A DNA stretch of 40,067 bases from Eutrophocola sp965662685. Lineage in GTDB: Bacteria; Pseudomonadota; Gammaproteobacteria; Pseudomonadales; Pseudohongiellaceae. The DNA lies in the NCBI GenBank assembly GCA_965662685.1, contig CBFIIQ010000031.1:1-40067 (forward strand), given 5' to 3'. A program made the position numbers and the translations under genes. This document shows, one piece after another, positions 16,708 through 25,403 of this stretch; within the stretch, counting starts at the first letter, position 1, and each line of letters begins with the position of its first letter. The notes under the pieces are model-generated. The model did not search any database. It saw nothing but the letters and a program-made list of their open reading frames with translations, and was not told the DNA's origin.

Positions 16708-18903
16708 ATGAAAAAACGGACATTAAATCAGGCTTTCTCTCTTATCCTGGTATTCGGGTTCACCGCCACACTGGGCTTACACGGGGTTCAGGCGCAGCAA
16801 CCCCTTTATCTGCCCGCGGATATTCCCCTCGATGTGGATGTGATATTTGAAGAATTGAATGCTGAACCTGCCTACGGTAAAACTACGCAGGATATTATTC
16901 GCCAACTCACCAGAAATCATTATTCCGAAATTAACTTCAATGATGAGTTTTCCAGTGAAATGCTGGACAGCTTTATCAAGACTCTGGATGGCACCAGGAT
17001 TTACTTTACCCAGGCTGATATTGATGAGTTTGAGCAATACCGGACAGAGCTGGATGATCTGCTGCAGGAAGGTAATGTTGATTTCGGTTACCTGATTTTT
17101 AATCGTTATCGCCAGCGCCTGATGGATCGACTTGTATACAGCCTGAAACGCATCGAGGAAGATCCGACTGATTTTGATTTTACCGTAGACGAGTTCATTA
17201 TCGTTGATCGTGCTGAAGCCCCCTGGCCTTCAGACCAGGCTGAATTGACCGACTTGTGGCGCAAGCGTATCAAAAGCAGTGTGTTGTCCATGAAGCTGGA
17301 CGAAAAAGATAAAACCATGGTCGATATTCGCGAAGAGCTGAGCAAGCGCTATCGTTCCCAGCTGAGCCAGGTGCTAAAGACCAATGGACTCGATGTCTAC
17401 CAGCGCTATATGGACGCCATGACCATGACATTTGATCCGCACACCCAGTATTACGCTCCCAGAGCCGCTGAGAACTTTAATATGAGTATGCGCTTGTCGC
17501 TTGAGGGTATCGGTGCGGTGCTGACTACCGAAGATGAATATACAAAAGTAGTCAGTATTGTTAGTGGCGGGCCTGCCGATCTGGCTGGAGAACTGCAACC
17601 GTCAGATCGTATTGTAGGCGTAGCCCAGGGCGATATGCCTTATGTCGATGTACTGGGATGGCGTGTTGATGATGTGGTGCAACTGATCCGCGGCGAAAAA
17701 GGTTCAGTGGTTCGACTTTCAGTATTGCCGACGGGATCCTCCCTGGAGCGTAAGGAAATCAGTATTACCCGCGATACCGTCAAACTGGAGGACCAGTCTG
17801 CGAAGAAAGAAATAGTTGAAGTACAGTATGGTGGTGAAACCCACAAGATTGGTGTGATTGAGCTCCCTACTTTCTATATAGACTTTGAGGCTCTGCAGCG
17901 CCGTGACCCCAATTACCGAAGTAGTACCCGTGATGTGCGTAATCTTCTGGAAGAGCTAAAAGCGGAAGGTGTCGATGGCGTGGTTGTTGACCTGCGTCGA
18001 AATGGCGGCGGTTCATTGTCCGAAGCCAACTCACTGGTTGGTTTGTTTATCCGCCGTGGGCCTACCGTTCAGGTACGTGATGCGGATGGCAATAATATTG
18101 TTCAGGGCGATTCTGATCCGGAGCTTGTTTATGATGGCCCGCTGGCCGTCCTGGTGAATCGTTTAAGCGCTTCTGCGTCAGAAATTTTTGCCGGCGCCAT
18201 TCAGGATTACCAGCGCGGCATCGTACTGGGCAGTCAAACTTTTGGCAAGGGTACTGTTCAGGAGCTGATTCCGCTGGGTGAAGGCCAGATGAAGATTACC
18301 CGCGCCAAGTTTTATCGCATCTCCGGTGAGAGTACCCAGCATAAGGGCGTGATGCCGGATATTATGATGCCAGATCTTTATGATACTGCTGAGGGCATAG
18401 GCGAGAGTGCATTACCTACTGCCCTCCCCTGGGACACCATCGATCCGAATTACTATCGTCCCTATTCCGAGCTGAAAACTATTCTGCCGGAATTGACTGT
18501 TGCTCACGAAAATCGTCGCAAGTCTGATCCGGATTTCACCTACATTGAGGCGCAGATCGCGCGAGCGCTGGAAAACAAAGAAAAAAATCAGCTTACTCTT
18601 AACGAAGCAGATTTGATTGCAGAACGCGAAGAATCAGATCTGTGGCGTTTACAGATAAGCAATACAAGACGCATTGCCAAAGGCCAGGAACCGTTTGAAT
18701 CCGTAGCTGCCATGGATGAAGGCGCTGACGAGGAAGAGGAAGTTATTGAAAATACGGCGGGCATCGATCCGGTAGCCACCGATGAGCTGATCAGCGAAGA
18801 TGACGAGGATGCCGATCCTTATTTACTGGAAAGCGGGAAAATATTACTCGATATTCTGAGCTTGCAGCAAAGTGATGTCTCACTGGCCTTGAGAAACCAG
18901 TAA
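16708..18903 (+). CDS. prc: Carboxy-terminal processing (tail-specific) protease
   Basis: Prc is a periplasmic serine protease that trims the C-termini of envelope proteins and adjusts murein hydrolase levels. The 731-residue protein has a signal peptide (about 1-29, GVQAQ), an N-terminal helical domain, a PDZ domain (about 255-345), the S41 protease core and a C-terminal helical extension. The catalytic Ser489 in SASASEIF and Lys514 in FGKGTVQ have the same spacing as in E. coli Prc (with Asp500 in between). An AAGG site precedes the ATG. It is a single gene with a terminator directly after. Confidence 0.96.
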   Translation: MKKRTLNQAFSLILVFGFTATLGLHGVQAQQPLYLPADIPLDVDVIFEELNAEPAYGKTTQDIIRQLTRNHYSEINFNDEFSSEMLDSFIKTLDGTRIYFTQADIDEFEQYRTELDDLLQEGNVDFGYLIFNRYRQRLMDRLVYSLKRIEEDPTDFDFTVDEFIIVDRAEAPWPSDQAELTDLWRKRIKSSVLSMKLDEKDKTMVDIREELSKRYRSQLSQVLKTNGLDVYQRYMDAMTMTFDPHTQYYAPRAAENFNMSMRLSLEGIGAVLTTEDEYTKVVSIVSGGPADLAGELQPSDRIVGVAQGDMPYVDVLGWRVDDVVQLIRGEKGSVVRLSVLPTGSSLERKEISITRDTVKLEDQSAKKEIVEVQYGGETHKIGVIELPTFYIDFEALQRRDPNYRSSTRDVRNLLEELKAEGVDGVVVDLRRNGGGSLSEANSLVGLFIRRGPTVQVRDADGNNIVQGDSDPELVYDGPLAVLVNRLSASASEIFAGAIQDYQRGIVLGSQTFGKGTVQELIPLGEGQMKITRAKFYRISGESTQHKGVMPDIMMPDLYDTAEGIGESALPTALPWDTIDPNYYRPYSELKTILPELTVAHENRRKSDPDFTYIEAQIARALENKEKNQLTLNEADLIAEREESDLWRLQISNTRRIAKGQEPFESVAAMDEGADEEEEVIENTAGIDPVATDELISEDDEDADPYLLESGKILLDILSLQQSDVSLALRNQ

Positions 18904-18921
18904 AAGCATTACCAGGTTGAT

Positions 18922-18946
18922 AAAAAGCGCTCCGGGGCGCTTTTTT
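18922..18946 (+). terminator. Rho-independent terminator after prc
   Basis: AAAAAGCGC pairs with GCGCTTTTTT across a short CTCCGG-type loop, ending in a T-run, 20 bases after the prc stop. Confidence 0.85.
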
Positions 18947-18986
18947 CACTGTAGATTTCAGTATTTTTCAAAAAAACAGGGCAATA

Positions 18987-19014
18987 AAAAACCCGACTAA
19001 AAAGCCGGGTTTTT
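18987..19014 (-). terminator. Terminator of tRNA-Ser (possibly bidirectional)
   Basis: AAAAACCCG (18987-18995) and CGGGTTTTT (19006-19014) form a 9-bp stem. Read on the minus strand it lies just after the tRNA and ends in a T-run; the A/T flanks let it act in both directions. Confidence 0.8.
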
Positions 19015-19019
19015 AAATA

Positions 19020-19110
19020 TGGCGGAGGAGGAGAGATTCGAACTCTCGATAGGCTATTAACCTATGCCGGTTTTCAAGACCGGTGCATTCAACCGCTCTG
19101 CCACCCCTCC
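19020..19110 (-). tRNA. tRNA-Ser (anticodon UGA)
   Basis: On the minus strand the sequence folds as a class II tRNA: acceptor GGAGGGG paired with CTCCTCC (one G-U), D arm GCAGAGCGGTTGAATGC, anticodon stem CCGGT-CTTGAAA-ACCGG with anticodon TGA, a long variable arm, T arm with GTTCGAATC, discriminator G and an encoded CCA. It resembles E. coli tRNA-Ser(UGA) closely. It lies beside yccA, a conserved neighbourhood. Confidence 0.97.
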
Positions 19111-19123
19111 GCGAAAGGGGTGA

Positions 19124-19151
19124 ATCTTACCTTAATCATTGTTTCAGTCAA
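19124..19151 (-). promoter_or_regulatory. Promoter of tRNA-Ser
   Basis: On the minus strand TTGACT (19151-19146) and TAAGAT (19129-19124) are separated by 16 bases, followed by a C-rich discriminator before the tRNA 5' end at 19110. This is a sigma-70-type stable-RNA promoter. Confidence 0.65.
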
Positions 19152-19196
19152 CCAGAAACTGGCTGAAAACACGAATATCTACTAACTTGAAACTTC

Positions 19197-19224
19197 TTGC
19201 TTTTAAACCCGGTCTAAGTATGAT
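19197..19224 (+). promoter_or_regulatory. Candidate promoter of the yccA gene
   Basis: TTGCTT (19197-19202) and TATGAT (19219-19224) with a 16-base spacer lie about 80 bases before the yccA-like start. They are divergent from the tRNA promoter. Confidence 0.45.
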
Positions 19225-19305
19225 GAATCCATTGATTTTTGGGGGTTTATCCCCATTATATGTAAGTGAAGCAATCTAAAATTCAATTATCTACGGAGTT
19301 AAAAA

Positions 19306-20001
19306 ATGAGTGATTATGGTTACAGGGCAGAGAACCAGGTTGGCACTGGCTTTAAAAGTCACGAATCAATTCTTGCCACAAACAAGGTATTAAAGAATAC
19401 CTATTTGCTGCTTTCCATGACCCTGCTTTTCAGCGCTGCAACGGCAGCCGTTTCCATGGCCATGAATATTCCCCAGGGCGCTGCCCTGATTCTCATGCTG
19501 GTCAGTTTTGGTCTGTTGTTTTGGGTGCACAAGTCCGCTGATTCTTCCACAGGCCTTATTGCTATTTTTGCCTTTACCGGCTGTCTTGGAGCCTCTCTTG
19601 GGCCGATGCTTAATTATTATGTAGCGGCCTTTTCCAATGGCCCGATACTGATAATGCAAGCCATGGGTGGAACCGGCTTGATCTTCCTTACGCTGTCAGG
19701 TTATGCGTTGACCACGCGCAAGGATTTCAGCTTTATGCGCGGATTTCTTTTTACCGGTCTGATAGTGGTTGTTGTCGCTATGCTGGCAAATATATTCCTG
19801 CAGATTCCAGCGCTTTCCCTGGCTATTTCTTCAGCAGTCATCATGATTATGTCGGCTCTGATTTTGTTTGATACCAGCCGGATAATTCATGGCGGTGAAA
19901 CAAATTATATTCGCGCTACCGTGAGTCTGTATTTGAATATCTACAATATCTTTATTCATTTGCTGCATTTGCTGGCGGTATTGTCAGGTAGCAGAGACTG
20001 A
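19306..20001 (+). CDS. yccA: Bax inhibitor-1/YccA family membrane protein
   Basis: This 231-residue inner-membrane protein has seven hydrophobic segments between about residues 33 and 225 and the BI-1 family features (NTYLLLSMTLLFSAATAAV, the SALILFDTSRIIHGGETNYI segment and NIYNIFIHLLHLLA near the end). E. coli YccA interacts with the FtsH protease and limits its degradation of membrane proteins; that role is inferred here. GGAG 8 bases before the ATG supports the start. The order tRNA-Ser, yccA, tus genes matches that in Pseudomonas. A terminator at 20044 separates it from tusD. Confidence 0.93.
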   Translation: MSDYGYRAENQVGTGFKSHESILATNKVLKNTYLLLSMTLLFSAATAAVSMAMNIPQGAALILMLVSFGLLFWVHKSADSSTGLIAIFAFTGCLGASLGPMLNYYVAAFSNGPILIMQAMGGTGLIFLTLSGYALTTRKDFSFMRGFLFTGLIVVVVAMLANIFLQIPALSLAISSAVIMIMSALILFDTSRIIHGGETNYIRATVSLYLNIYNIFIHLLHLLAVLSGSRD

Positions 20002-20043
20002 GTTAACTGCATAAGTAGTTATAGTCTGTTTTTACTATTACCG

Positions 20044-20075
20044 AAAAGCCCTGTCTCTTATGCAGGGCTTTTTAA
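20044..20075 (+). terminator. Rho-independent terminator after yccA
   Basis: A 10-bp perfect stem, AAAAGCCCTG (20044-20053) and CAGGGCTTTT (20063-20072), is followed by a short T/A run. Confidence 0.85.
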
Positions 20076-20180
20076 TTTCGACTACTTATATTCTTCTACC
20101 CCGCTGCCCTGGGTTTAATTACTTAATTCAATAGTTTGTTATAGCCAGTAATAGTGTCTAGCCGTTAAACTCTTCCAGCA

Positions 20181-20573
20181 ATGAAATTTTCAATAGTCAT
20201 CCAGGGCGCGCCCTGGTCCTCAAATGCCTCTCTTTCGGCGCTTCGATTTACTGAAGCGGTGCTTGAATGCGGGCATGAAATTGTGCGTTTGTTTTTTTAC
20301 CAGGATGGCGCCAGCAATGGTTCCTCCCTTTGCGTGCCACCGCAGGATGAAATCGATATCCCCGGAAAATGGCAGGCTCTTATCAATGAACATGAGATTG
20401 ATGCAGTGGTCTGTGCCGCTTCAGCACTTAAACGGGGAATCCTTGATGAAGCTGAAGCTGAGCGCTATGAAAAGAATGCGAACAATTTATTGTCTGGTTT
20501 TAGCGTTAGTGGACTCGGGCAGTTGATTGATGCTACTGCACAATCTGACCGTGTTGTCAGCTTTGTACTATAG
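20181..20573 (+). CDS. tusD: Sulfurtransferase subunit TusD
   Basis: TusD is the sulfur-accepting subunit of the TusBCD complex, which relays sulfur from TusA to TusE for 2-thiouridine in tRNA. The 130-residue DsrE-family protein has FSIVIQGAPW at its start and the persulfide-carrying Cys78 in VVCAASALKRGI, the same position as in E. coli. It opens the tusDCBE run, 11 bases before tusC. Sulfur-oxidising bacteria have the related DsrEFH, but the other genes here and the lack of dsr genes favour Tus. Confidence 0.93.
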   Translation: MKFSIVIQGAPWSSNASLSALRFTEAVLECGHEIVRLFFYQDGASNGSSLCVPPQDEIDIPGKWQALINEHEIDAVVCAASALKRGILDEAEAERYEKNANNLLSGFSVSGLGQLIDATAQSDRVVSFVL

Positions 20574-20584
20574 AGCTTAAAACG

Positions 20585-20968
20585 GTGCCCTCTTCATTAG
20601 AATCTCAATCGCCCCAGTCCTTTCTCATCATAGTCCGCTGTTCGCCCTATGGCAGCCAGCAGGCGCGAGCGGCGCTAGATATAGCGCTGACTGCTGCAGC
20701 TTTTGAGCAGCCTGTTTCAATAGTATTTATGGATGAGGGGGTTCTACAGCTGCTTGGGGATCAACAAGCCGATGCTGGCGAGCTGAAAAACATTGGCAAG
20801 ATTATTACTGCACTTAGGCATTATGAGGTCAACAGTATTATGGCGCATCAGGACGCAGTCGCGCACTATGATCTTGATCCGGAAGAGTTTGTGGAGTCGG
20901 TTGAAATCGTCACCAGTGCGGATATAAAAAGCTTGATTGCCGATACTGATCAGGTGATGGTGTTCTGA
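20585..20968 (+). CDS. tusC: Sulfurtransferase subunit TusC
   Basis: TusC is a structural subunit of the TusBCD hexamer. The 127-residue DsrF-like protein has IIVRCSPYGSQQARAALDIAL and SIVFMDEGVLQLL. The start is GTG at 20585; no later Met preserves the conserved first strand, and the upstream binding site is weak, so expression probably relies on coupling to tusD. Its stop TGA shares one base with the tusB ATG. Confidence 0.9.
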   Translation: MPSSLESQSPQSFLIIVRCSPYGSQQARAALDIALTAAAFEQPVSIVFMDEGVLQLLGDQQADAGELKNIGKIITALRHYEVNSIMAHQDAVAHYDLDPEEFVESVEIVTSADIKSLIADTDQVMVF

Positions 20969-21261
20969 TGATTCTGCATACCATCAACAAGAATAATGAA
21001 GCCCTGCACCGCTGTCTGTCGCTGATTGGCAATAAAGATGCCGTCCTGTTAATAGAAGACGGAGTTTATGCCGCGCTGACCAGCAAGAAAAATCAGGCAG
21101 TTTGGGATGCCCTGTCCCCTGGGGTAAAAACATATGTCATGGCAGACGATTTGGCAGTGCGCGGCATTTCTGACAAAATGCTGCCCTTTTTTGGCTGCGT
21201 AGACTGGTCCGGTTTTGTTTCACTTTCACTGGAATACGAGAAAGTAATTAGCTGGGGCTAA
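20968..21261 (+). CDS. tusB: Sulfurtransferase subunit TusB
   Basis: The smallest TusBCD subunit, 97 residues, DsrH family. It begins MILHTINKN, has VLLIEDGVYAAL (residues 26-37) and ends in a short WSGFVSLSLEYEKVISW tail, as in other TusB proteins. It starts inside the tusC stop (TGATG), and tusE follows after 17 bases. Confidence 0.9.
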   Translation: MILHTINKNNEALHRCLSLIGNKDAVLLIEDGVYAALTSKKNQAVWDALSPGVKTYVMADDLAVRGISDKMLPFFGCVDWSGFVSLSLEYEKVISWG

Positions 21262-21278
21262 GTACTAAAAATTGCATT

Positions 21279-21617
21279 ATGGCTGAACAACTTGAATTTG
21301 CCGGCAACCAAATAGCCCTTGATAAGCAGGGATATCTTGTCAACCTCTCCGACTGGACAGTTGAAGTGGCAGAGGCAATAGCGGCAAGGGAAAATATTGA
21401 CCTGACTGATGGGCATTGGGAAGTGATTACTCTGCTAAGAGAATTTTATGCGCTACATGACTTGTCACCAATGATGAGAATTCTGGTAAAGCAAATGAAA
21501 GAGAAACATGGTGCCAAAAAGGGCAACAGTATGTATTTGATGAGACTTTTTCCGGAGTACCCTGCCCTCATTGCCAGTAAAATTGCCGGTTTACCCAGGC
21601 CGACTAACTGCCCTTGA
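21279..21617 (+). CDS. tusE: Sulfur relay protein TusE (DsrC family)
   Basis: TusE takes sulfur from TusD and delivers it to MnmA for tRNA 2-thiouridine synthesis. The 112-residue protein has the DsrC pattern LDKQGYLVNLSDWT, DGHWEVITLLREFY and KGNSMYLMRLFP, ending GLPRPTNCP with the sulfur-carrying Cys111. It has only this one cysteine of the two found in sulfite-reductase-linked DsrC, which supports a TusE role. Its stop overlaps the TTG start of pabB. Confidence 0.93.
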   Translation: MAEQLEFAGNQIALDKQGYLVNLSDWTVEVAEAIAARENIDLTDGHWEVITLLREFYALHDLSPMMRILVKQMKEKHGAKKGNSMYLMRLFPEYPALIASKIAGLPRPTNCP

Positions 21618-23020
21618 AAAAACATAACAAGACAATGCCGGCAGATCAGAATTATTCGCTAACCTCCCTGCCCTACGAATCCACGCCCTATCCGGTTTTT
21701 AAAAAAATCCGGCACATGCCCCTTCCTGTGCTGCTGGCCAGCGGCGATGACAGAGAGAGAAAAGACAGTCGCTTTGAATATATCAGTGCGGCTCCAGACA
21801 AGATTTTGCGTACCCGTGGAGAGATCACCTTAATTGAGGTGAAAGGCAGGGAAAGCGTCACTAAAACCGGCAATCCGCTTGATGTTCTTTGCCAGGAATT
21901 TCCACTGGAACATAAAACCCGGCGCACTGAAGACTTGCCCTTTACTGGTGGCGCAATCGGCTATTTTGCTTATGAAATGTTGCACCCATGGATTCCTGTT
22001 GAGGATGCGCGTCCCCGCGATATTGATTTGCCGGATATGTTGATAGGTATTTACTCCTGGGTGATTGTCATTGATCATCTCAAACAGTTAAGCCATCTTG
22101 TGATCCGGGATAGCTGTCCGCCGTCCACCCGGACAGAAGTTATTGAAGCGCTTGAGCAAGATGGCGCTAATCCGGCGGGGAGTTTTTCGCTGTCAGGTGA
22201 ATTCATCTCAAACTTTTCCCGCGCTGAATATCAGGCGGCCTATCAACGGGTAATCGATTACATTCTGGCCGGCGATTGTTATCAGGTTAATCTGACCCAG
22301 CGTTTTACCGCTTCCTGTTCGGGGGATCCCTATACCGCATTTACACGACTGCAAACCATCGCCAAGGCGCCTTTTGCAGCGTTTATGGAAGATGAAAGTC
22401 AGACCGTTATGTCGTTTTCGCCAGAGAGATTTATTCAGGTAAAAAATCGGCAAGTGATGACACAACCCATTAAAGGCACACGCCCGCGAAGCAAGGATGT
22501 AGCAACTGATTTACTGAACCGGAAAGATCTGGAAAGTAGCCTCAAGGACAAAGCTGAAAACCTAATGATTGTTGATTTGTTGCGAAATGACCTTGGCAGG
22601 ATTTGCAAAACTGGCAGCATAAAAGTATCTGACCTTTTTGAAACCCAGAGTTTTACCAACGTGCATCACCTGGTCAGCACGATTACCGGTACCCTGGCTG
22701 AGGATGATGATGTATTTGAGCTGTTAAAAGCCGGCTTTCCCGGTGGATCTATAACCGGCACGCCTAAGATTCGTGCGATGGAAATTATCAATGAACTGGA
22801 AAGTGTCATGCGCTCGGTTTATTGCGGCGCTTTTTCCTGGATTGATTTTTCCGGCAATATGGACAGTAATATATGCATTCGAACTCTGGTCAAGGAAGAT
22901 GAAAAGATACATTGCTGGGGTGGCGGCGGTGTCGTTGCCGACTCTGTGGGGCAAGAGGAATATCAGGAAAGCCTCGATAAAATTAACCTTTTTATGGATG
23001 CTCTAAGTACTGATTTCTAG
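21614..23020 (+). CDS. pabB: Aminodeoxychorismate synthase component I
   Basis: PabB joins chorismate with ammonia from PabA to make aminodeoxychorismate, the substrate of PabC. The 468-residue chorismate-binding protein shows GAIGYFAYE (about 113-121), the PIKGTRPR motif with Lys287 (lysine marks PabB; anthranilate synthase has alanine), LMIVDLLRNDLGRI and GGSITGTPKIRAMEI. No pabA is in the window. The start is uncertain: TTG 21614 overlaps the tusE stop, and ATG 21635 is seven codons in; neither has a strong binding site. Confidence 0.94.
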   Translation: MKKHNKTMPADQNYSLTSLPYESTPYPVFKKIRHMPLPVLLASGDDRERKDSRFEYISAAPDKILRTRGEITLIEVKGRESVTKTGNPLDVLCQEFPLEHKTRRTEDLPFTGGAIGYFAYEMLHPWIPVEDARPRDIDLPDMLIGIYSWVIVIDHLKQLSHLVIRDSCPPSTRTEVIEALEQDGANPAGSFSLSGEFISNFSRAEYQAAYQRVIDYILAGDCYQVNLTQRFTASCSGDPYTAFTRLQTIAKAPFAAFMEDESQTVMSFSPERFIQVKNRQVMTQPIKGTRPRSKDVATDLLNRKDLESSLKDKAENLMIVDLLRNDLGRICKTGSIKVSDLFETQSFTNVHHLVSTITGTLAEDDDVFELLKAGFPGGSITGTPKIRAMEIINELESVMRSVYCGAFSWIDFSGNMDSNICIRTLVKEDEKIHCWGGGGVVADSVGQEEYQESLDKINLFMDALSTDF

Positions 23021-23062
23021 CTCCCGGACATTTCTGCCCTCAGGTAACCAAGAATACTTGCC

Positions 23063-23674
23063 ATGACAGTGTTATCTATCGCCGAACTTAAACGTCTTAC
23101 CTGTGACCTTGGTAGCGCTCATACTCTTGAACAGCATCGTCACAGGCATCGTTTGGCTGCGGTCCTGATTCTTGTTTACCAGGGCGTTCATGAACTTGAG
23201 ATTATTCTGACGCGACGTAGCACTACTCTGGCCAACCATGCAGGGCAGATCAGTTTTCCTGGCGGAACCGTAGAAGAAGATGACCGCGATCCGGTTTATA
23301 CCGCCCTGCGTGAAGCGCGCGAAGAAATTGATTTGCAGGAACATGAGGTAGACGTACTGGGGATAATGGAAACTACCACCCTGCCCTCAGGCTTTGCTGT
23401 AGCGCCGGTGCTTGCTGCTATGGAAAGCTTGCCAGAGCTAATAGCAAACCCGGGGGAAGTAGAGGAAATATTTTCCATTCCGCTGTCGCTGGCGAATGAT
23501 CTGTCCAGTTACCAGATGGACTTTCTCGAAAAAGACGGTTTTCGTCGTGAGTTTTATTACCTGCAGCATGACGATTATTACATCTGGGGCGCTACCGCGA
23601 AGATGCTGCGTGGACTGGCCTTATATCTCAACAGGGGTTCTCATAACCAGGACTCTGTTAACTCGTGGTCATAG
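23063..23674 (+). CDS. Nudix hydrolase, CoA pyrophosphatase (NudL)-like
   Basis: NudL-type enzymes split CoA and its derivatives into 3',5'-ADP and phosphopantetheine forms. The 203-residue protein has the family stretch NHAGQISFPGGTVEEDD followed by ALREAREEIDL (about 58-91), with the same spacing between glycine and REAREE as in E. coli NudL. TLPSGFAVAPVL is also family-like. The 3' end overlaps the converging thrH by 6 bases. Confidence 0.88.
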   Translation: MTVLSIAELKRLTCDLGSAHTLEQHRHRHRLAAVLILVYQGVHELEIILTRRSTTLANHAGQISFPGGTVEEDDRDPVYTALREAREEIDLQEHEVDVLGIMETTTLPSGFAVAPVLAAMESLPELIANPGEVEEIFSIPLSLANDLSSYQMDFLEKDGFRREFYYLQHDDYYIWGATAKMLRGLALYLNRGSHNQDSVNSWS

Positions 23675-24286
23675 CTCCAGGCTTCGTTCACTGGCCTTGA
23701 TAAATTCCTTTTTCAGATCCGTATAGGTAAACACCGCAGGGAACTGGGGAAACTCTGCAATCACGTTGTCTGGCGCCATGAACAGGATGCCCTGATTCGC
23801 TTCTGCCAGCATGGTGGTATCGTTGTAGGAGTCACCGGCCGCAATAACTCGATAGTTCAGTCCATGGAAAGCCTTTACAGACTGACGCTTGGGGTCTTTC
23901 TGTCGAATCTTGTAGTCCTCTACCCGTCCGTCAGCCCCAATTTCCAGCCGGTGGCAAAGCAGTGTAGGAAACCCCAGATGCCGCATCAGAGGCTGGGAAA
24001 ATTCGTAGAAGGTATCTGACAGGATGACCACCTGAAAGCGCTCCTTGAGCCAGTTAATGAACTCAACAGCACCGTCAAGAGGCTCCAGCGTAGTAATAAC
24101 TTCCTGAATTTCCTGATAGCCAAGCTCATGTTCAGCAAGCAGGCGCAGGCGCTGTTGCATTAGTTGGTCGTAATCGGGAATGTCTCGGGTAGTGGCACGA
24201 AGTGCCTCGATACCGGTTTTTTCAGCAAAGGCTATCCAGATTTCAGGAATCAGGACCCCTTCCAGATCCAGGCAGGCTATTTCCAA
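23669..24286 (-). CDS. thrH: Bifunctional phosphoserine phosphatase/homoserine kinase ThrH
   Basis: ThrH is a HAD-superfamily enzyme first described in Pseudomonas; it removes phosphate from phosphoserine and can pass it to homoserine. The 205-residue product begins MEIACLDLEGVLIPEIWIAF, has nucleophile Asp7, SDTFYEFSQPLM (motif II), KDPKRQSV (motif III lysine) and AAGDSYNDTTML (motif IV). Similarity to the P. aeruginosa protein as remembered is very high. The start is TTG at 24286, supported by AAGGAG 6 bases upstream and by the conserved N-terminus. Confidence 0.95.
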   Translation of the reverse strand: MEIACLDLEGVLIPEIWIAFAEKTGIEALRATTRDIPDYDQLMQQRLRLLAEHELGYQEIQEVITTLEPLDGAVEFINWLKERFQVVILSDTFYEFSQPLMRHLGFPTLLCHRLEIGADGRVEDYKIRQKDPKRQSVKAFHGLNYRVIAAGDSYNDTTMLAEANQGILFMAPDNVIAEFPQFPAVFTYTDLKKEFIKASERSLEL

Positions 24287-24630
24287 TGAAAACTCCTTAT
24301 TTTACGTGATCAATTACGCATAAATTGAGGTGGGTGAAAATGAAAAAAGCCATTCTCTCTGTTTCAGGTAATGCATGCAATCCGCATGGCCTTACTTTTT
24401 AAAGACAAACACCATATATAGTGGCCTTGTCGATAAATGATACTATATTTTGCGATAGAGTCTTGTTTTTCACTTCTAAGTTATTAATTTTTAAGGCTTT
24501 TTTCACGTGGAACCATGTTTAAGAAGAATTTCAGGTTTGTCAGCTAAGTGATTGTAAAAATTGCGGTTTCAAGTAATATCGCCACATTATACAATGGCCT
24601 CCCTTTTAGCAGGCATGGTGAATAGTAAAT
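24287..24630. other. Divergent regulatory gap between thrH and cysH
   Basis: A 344-bp AT-rich gap that must hold the thrH promoter and the cysH promoter and leader. It contains a 20-codon frame with a good binding site (24340-24402). CysB sites are expected before cysH, but I could not place one with confidence. Confidence 0.5.
24340..24402 (+). CDS. Possible 20-residue leader peptide upstream of cysH
   Basis: ATG 24340 to TAA 24402 encodes MKKAILSVSGNACNPHGLTF. A GAGGTGGG stretch 5-10 bases before the ATG is a good binding site. The single cysteine and the position 230 bases before cysH would suit a leader peptide, but there is no run of codons that would sense cysteine and no clear attenuator follows. 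It may be chance. Confidence 0.25.
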   Translation: MKKAILSVSGNACNPHGLTF

Positions 24631-25383
24631 ATGTCTTTTCCTGGTATAAAAATTAATGCACTCGCCTCAGAGTACGCTGAGAAAGAACCCCGAGAAATTA
24701 TCAGTTTCGCATTACAGCAATTTGATGATATCGGAATATCCTTTAGTGGTGCTGAAGATGTTGTGCTCATTGATATGGCCACAAAAGTGGCTAAAAAGCT
24801 GGGTAAGACGATACAGGTTTTTACCCTGGATACCGGACGCTTGCATGCCGAGACCTATCAGTTTATTGAAAAGGTCCGCAAGCACTACGACATCAGTATT
24901 GAGATCATGTTTCCGGATAAAGCTAAACTGGAAGCCTTGGTTTCCAGCAAAGGGCTGTTCAGTTTCTATGATACTGATCATCACGAATGCTGCGGCATAA
25001 GGAAGATTGAACCGCTGAAGCGTAAATTGCTTACGCTTGATGCCTGGATAACCGGACAGCGTCGGGATCAAAGCCCTGATACGCGAAATACGGTTCCCGT
25101 GCTGGAACTGGATACTGCTTTTTCTTCAGCGGATAAAACACTAAGTAAATTCAATCCCCTGGCCAACTGGACTTCTGAGCAGGTCTGGCAATATATCCGC
25201 ATGTTTGATGTGCCCTATAATACCTTGCATGATCGTGGCTATATCAGTATCGGTTGTGAGCCTTGCACCAGGGCAGTTGCGCCAAACCAGCATGAACGTG
25301 AAGGTCGCTGGTGGTGGGAAGAGGCAACAGCCAAGGAATGCGGTTTGCACCAGGCTAATCTCATTGCCAAAGACTCTGACTGA
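24631..25383 (+). CDS. cysH: Adenylyl-sulfate (APS) reductase, assimilatory
   Basis: CysH reduces activated sulfate to sulfite using thioredoxin. The 250-residue protein has the P-loop-like SFSGAEDVVL, the [4Fe-4S] cysteines Cys120-Cys121 and Cys209/Cys212 (CCGIRK and CEPC), the TGQRRDQSP stretch, and the catalytic Cys237 in ECGLH. The iron-sulfur cysteines indicate the APS-using form found in Pseudomonas and plants rather than the PAPS form of E. coli, so no CysC step would be needed. It converges on cysB, its likely activator, 20 bases away. Confidence 0.95.
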   Translation: MSFPGIKINALASEYAEKEPREIISFALQQFDDIGISFSGAEDVVLIDMATKVAKKLGKTIQVFTLDTGRLHAETYQFIEKVRKHYDISIEIMFPDKAKLEALVSSKGLFSFYDTDHHECCGIRKIEPLKRKLLTLDAWITGQRRDQSPDTRNTVPVLELDTAFSSADKTLSKFNPLANWTSEQVWQYIRMFDVPYNTLHDRGYISIGCEPCTRAVAPNQHEREGRWWWEEATAKECGLHQANLIAKDSD

Positions 25384-25403
25384 AGCAACGCTGATCTGAC
25401 CTG

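Noticed and set aside
20181..21617. Dsr (dissimilatory sulfur) locus instead of Tus
   Set aside because: No dsrAB or other dsr genes; the DsrC-like protein has only the one C-terminal cysteine, and yccA and tRNA-Ser are the typical tus neighbours.
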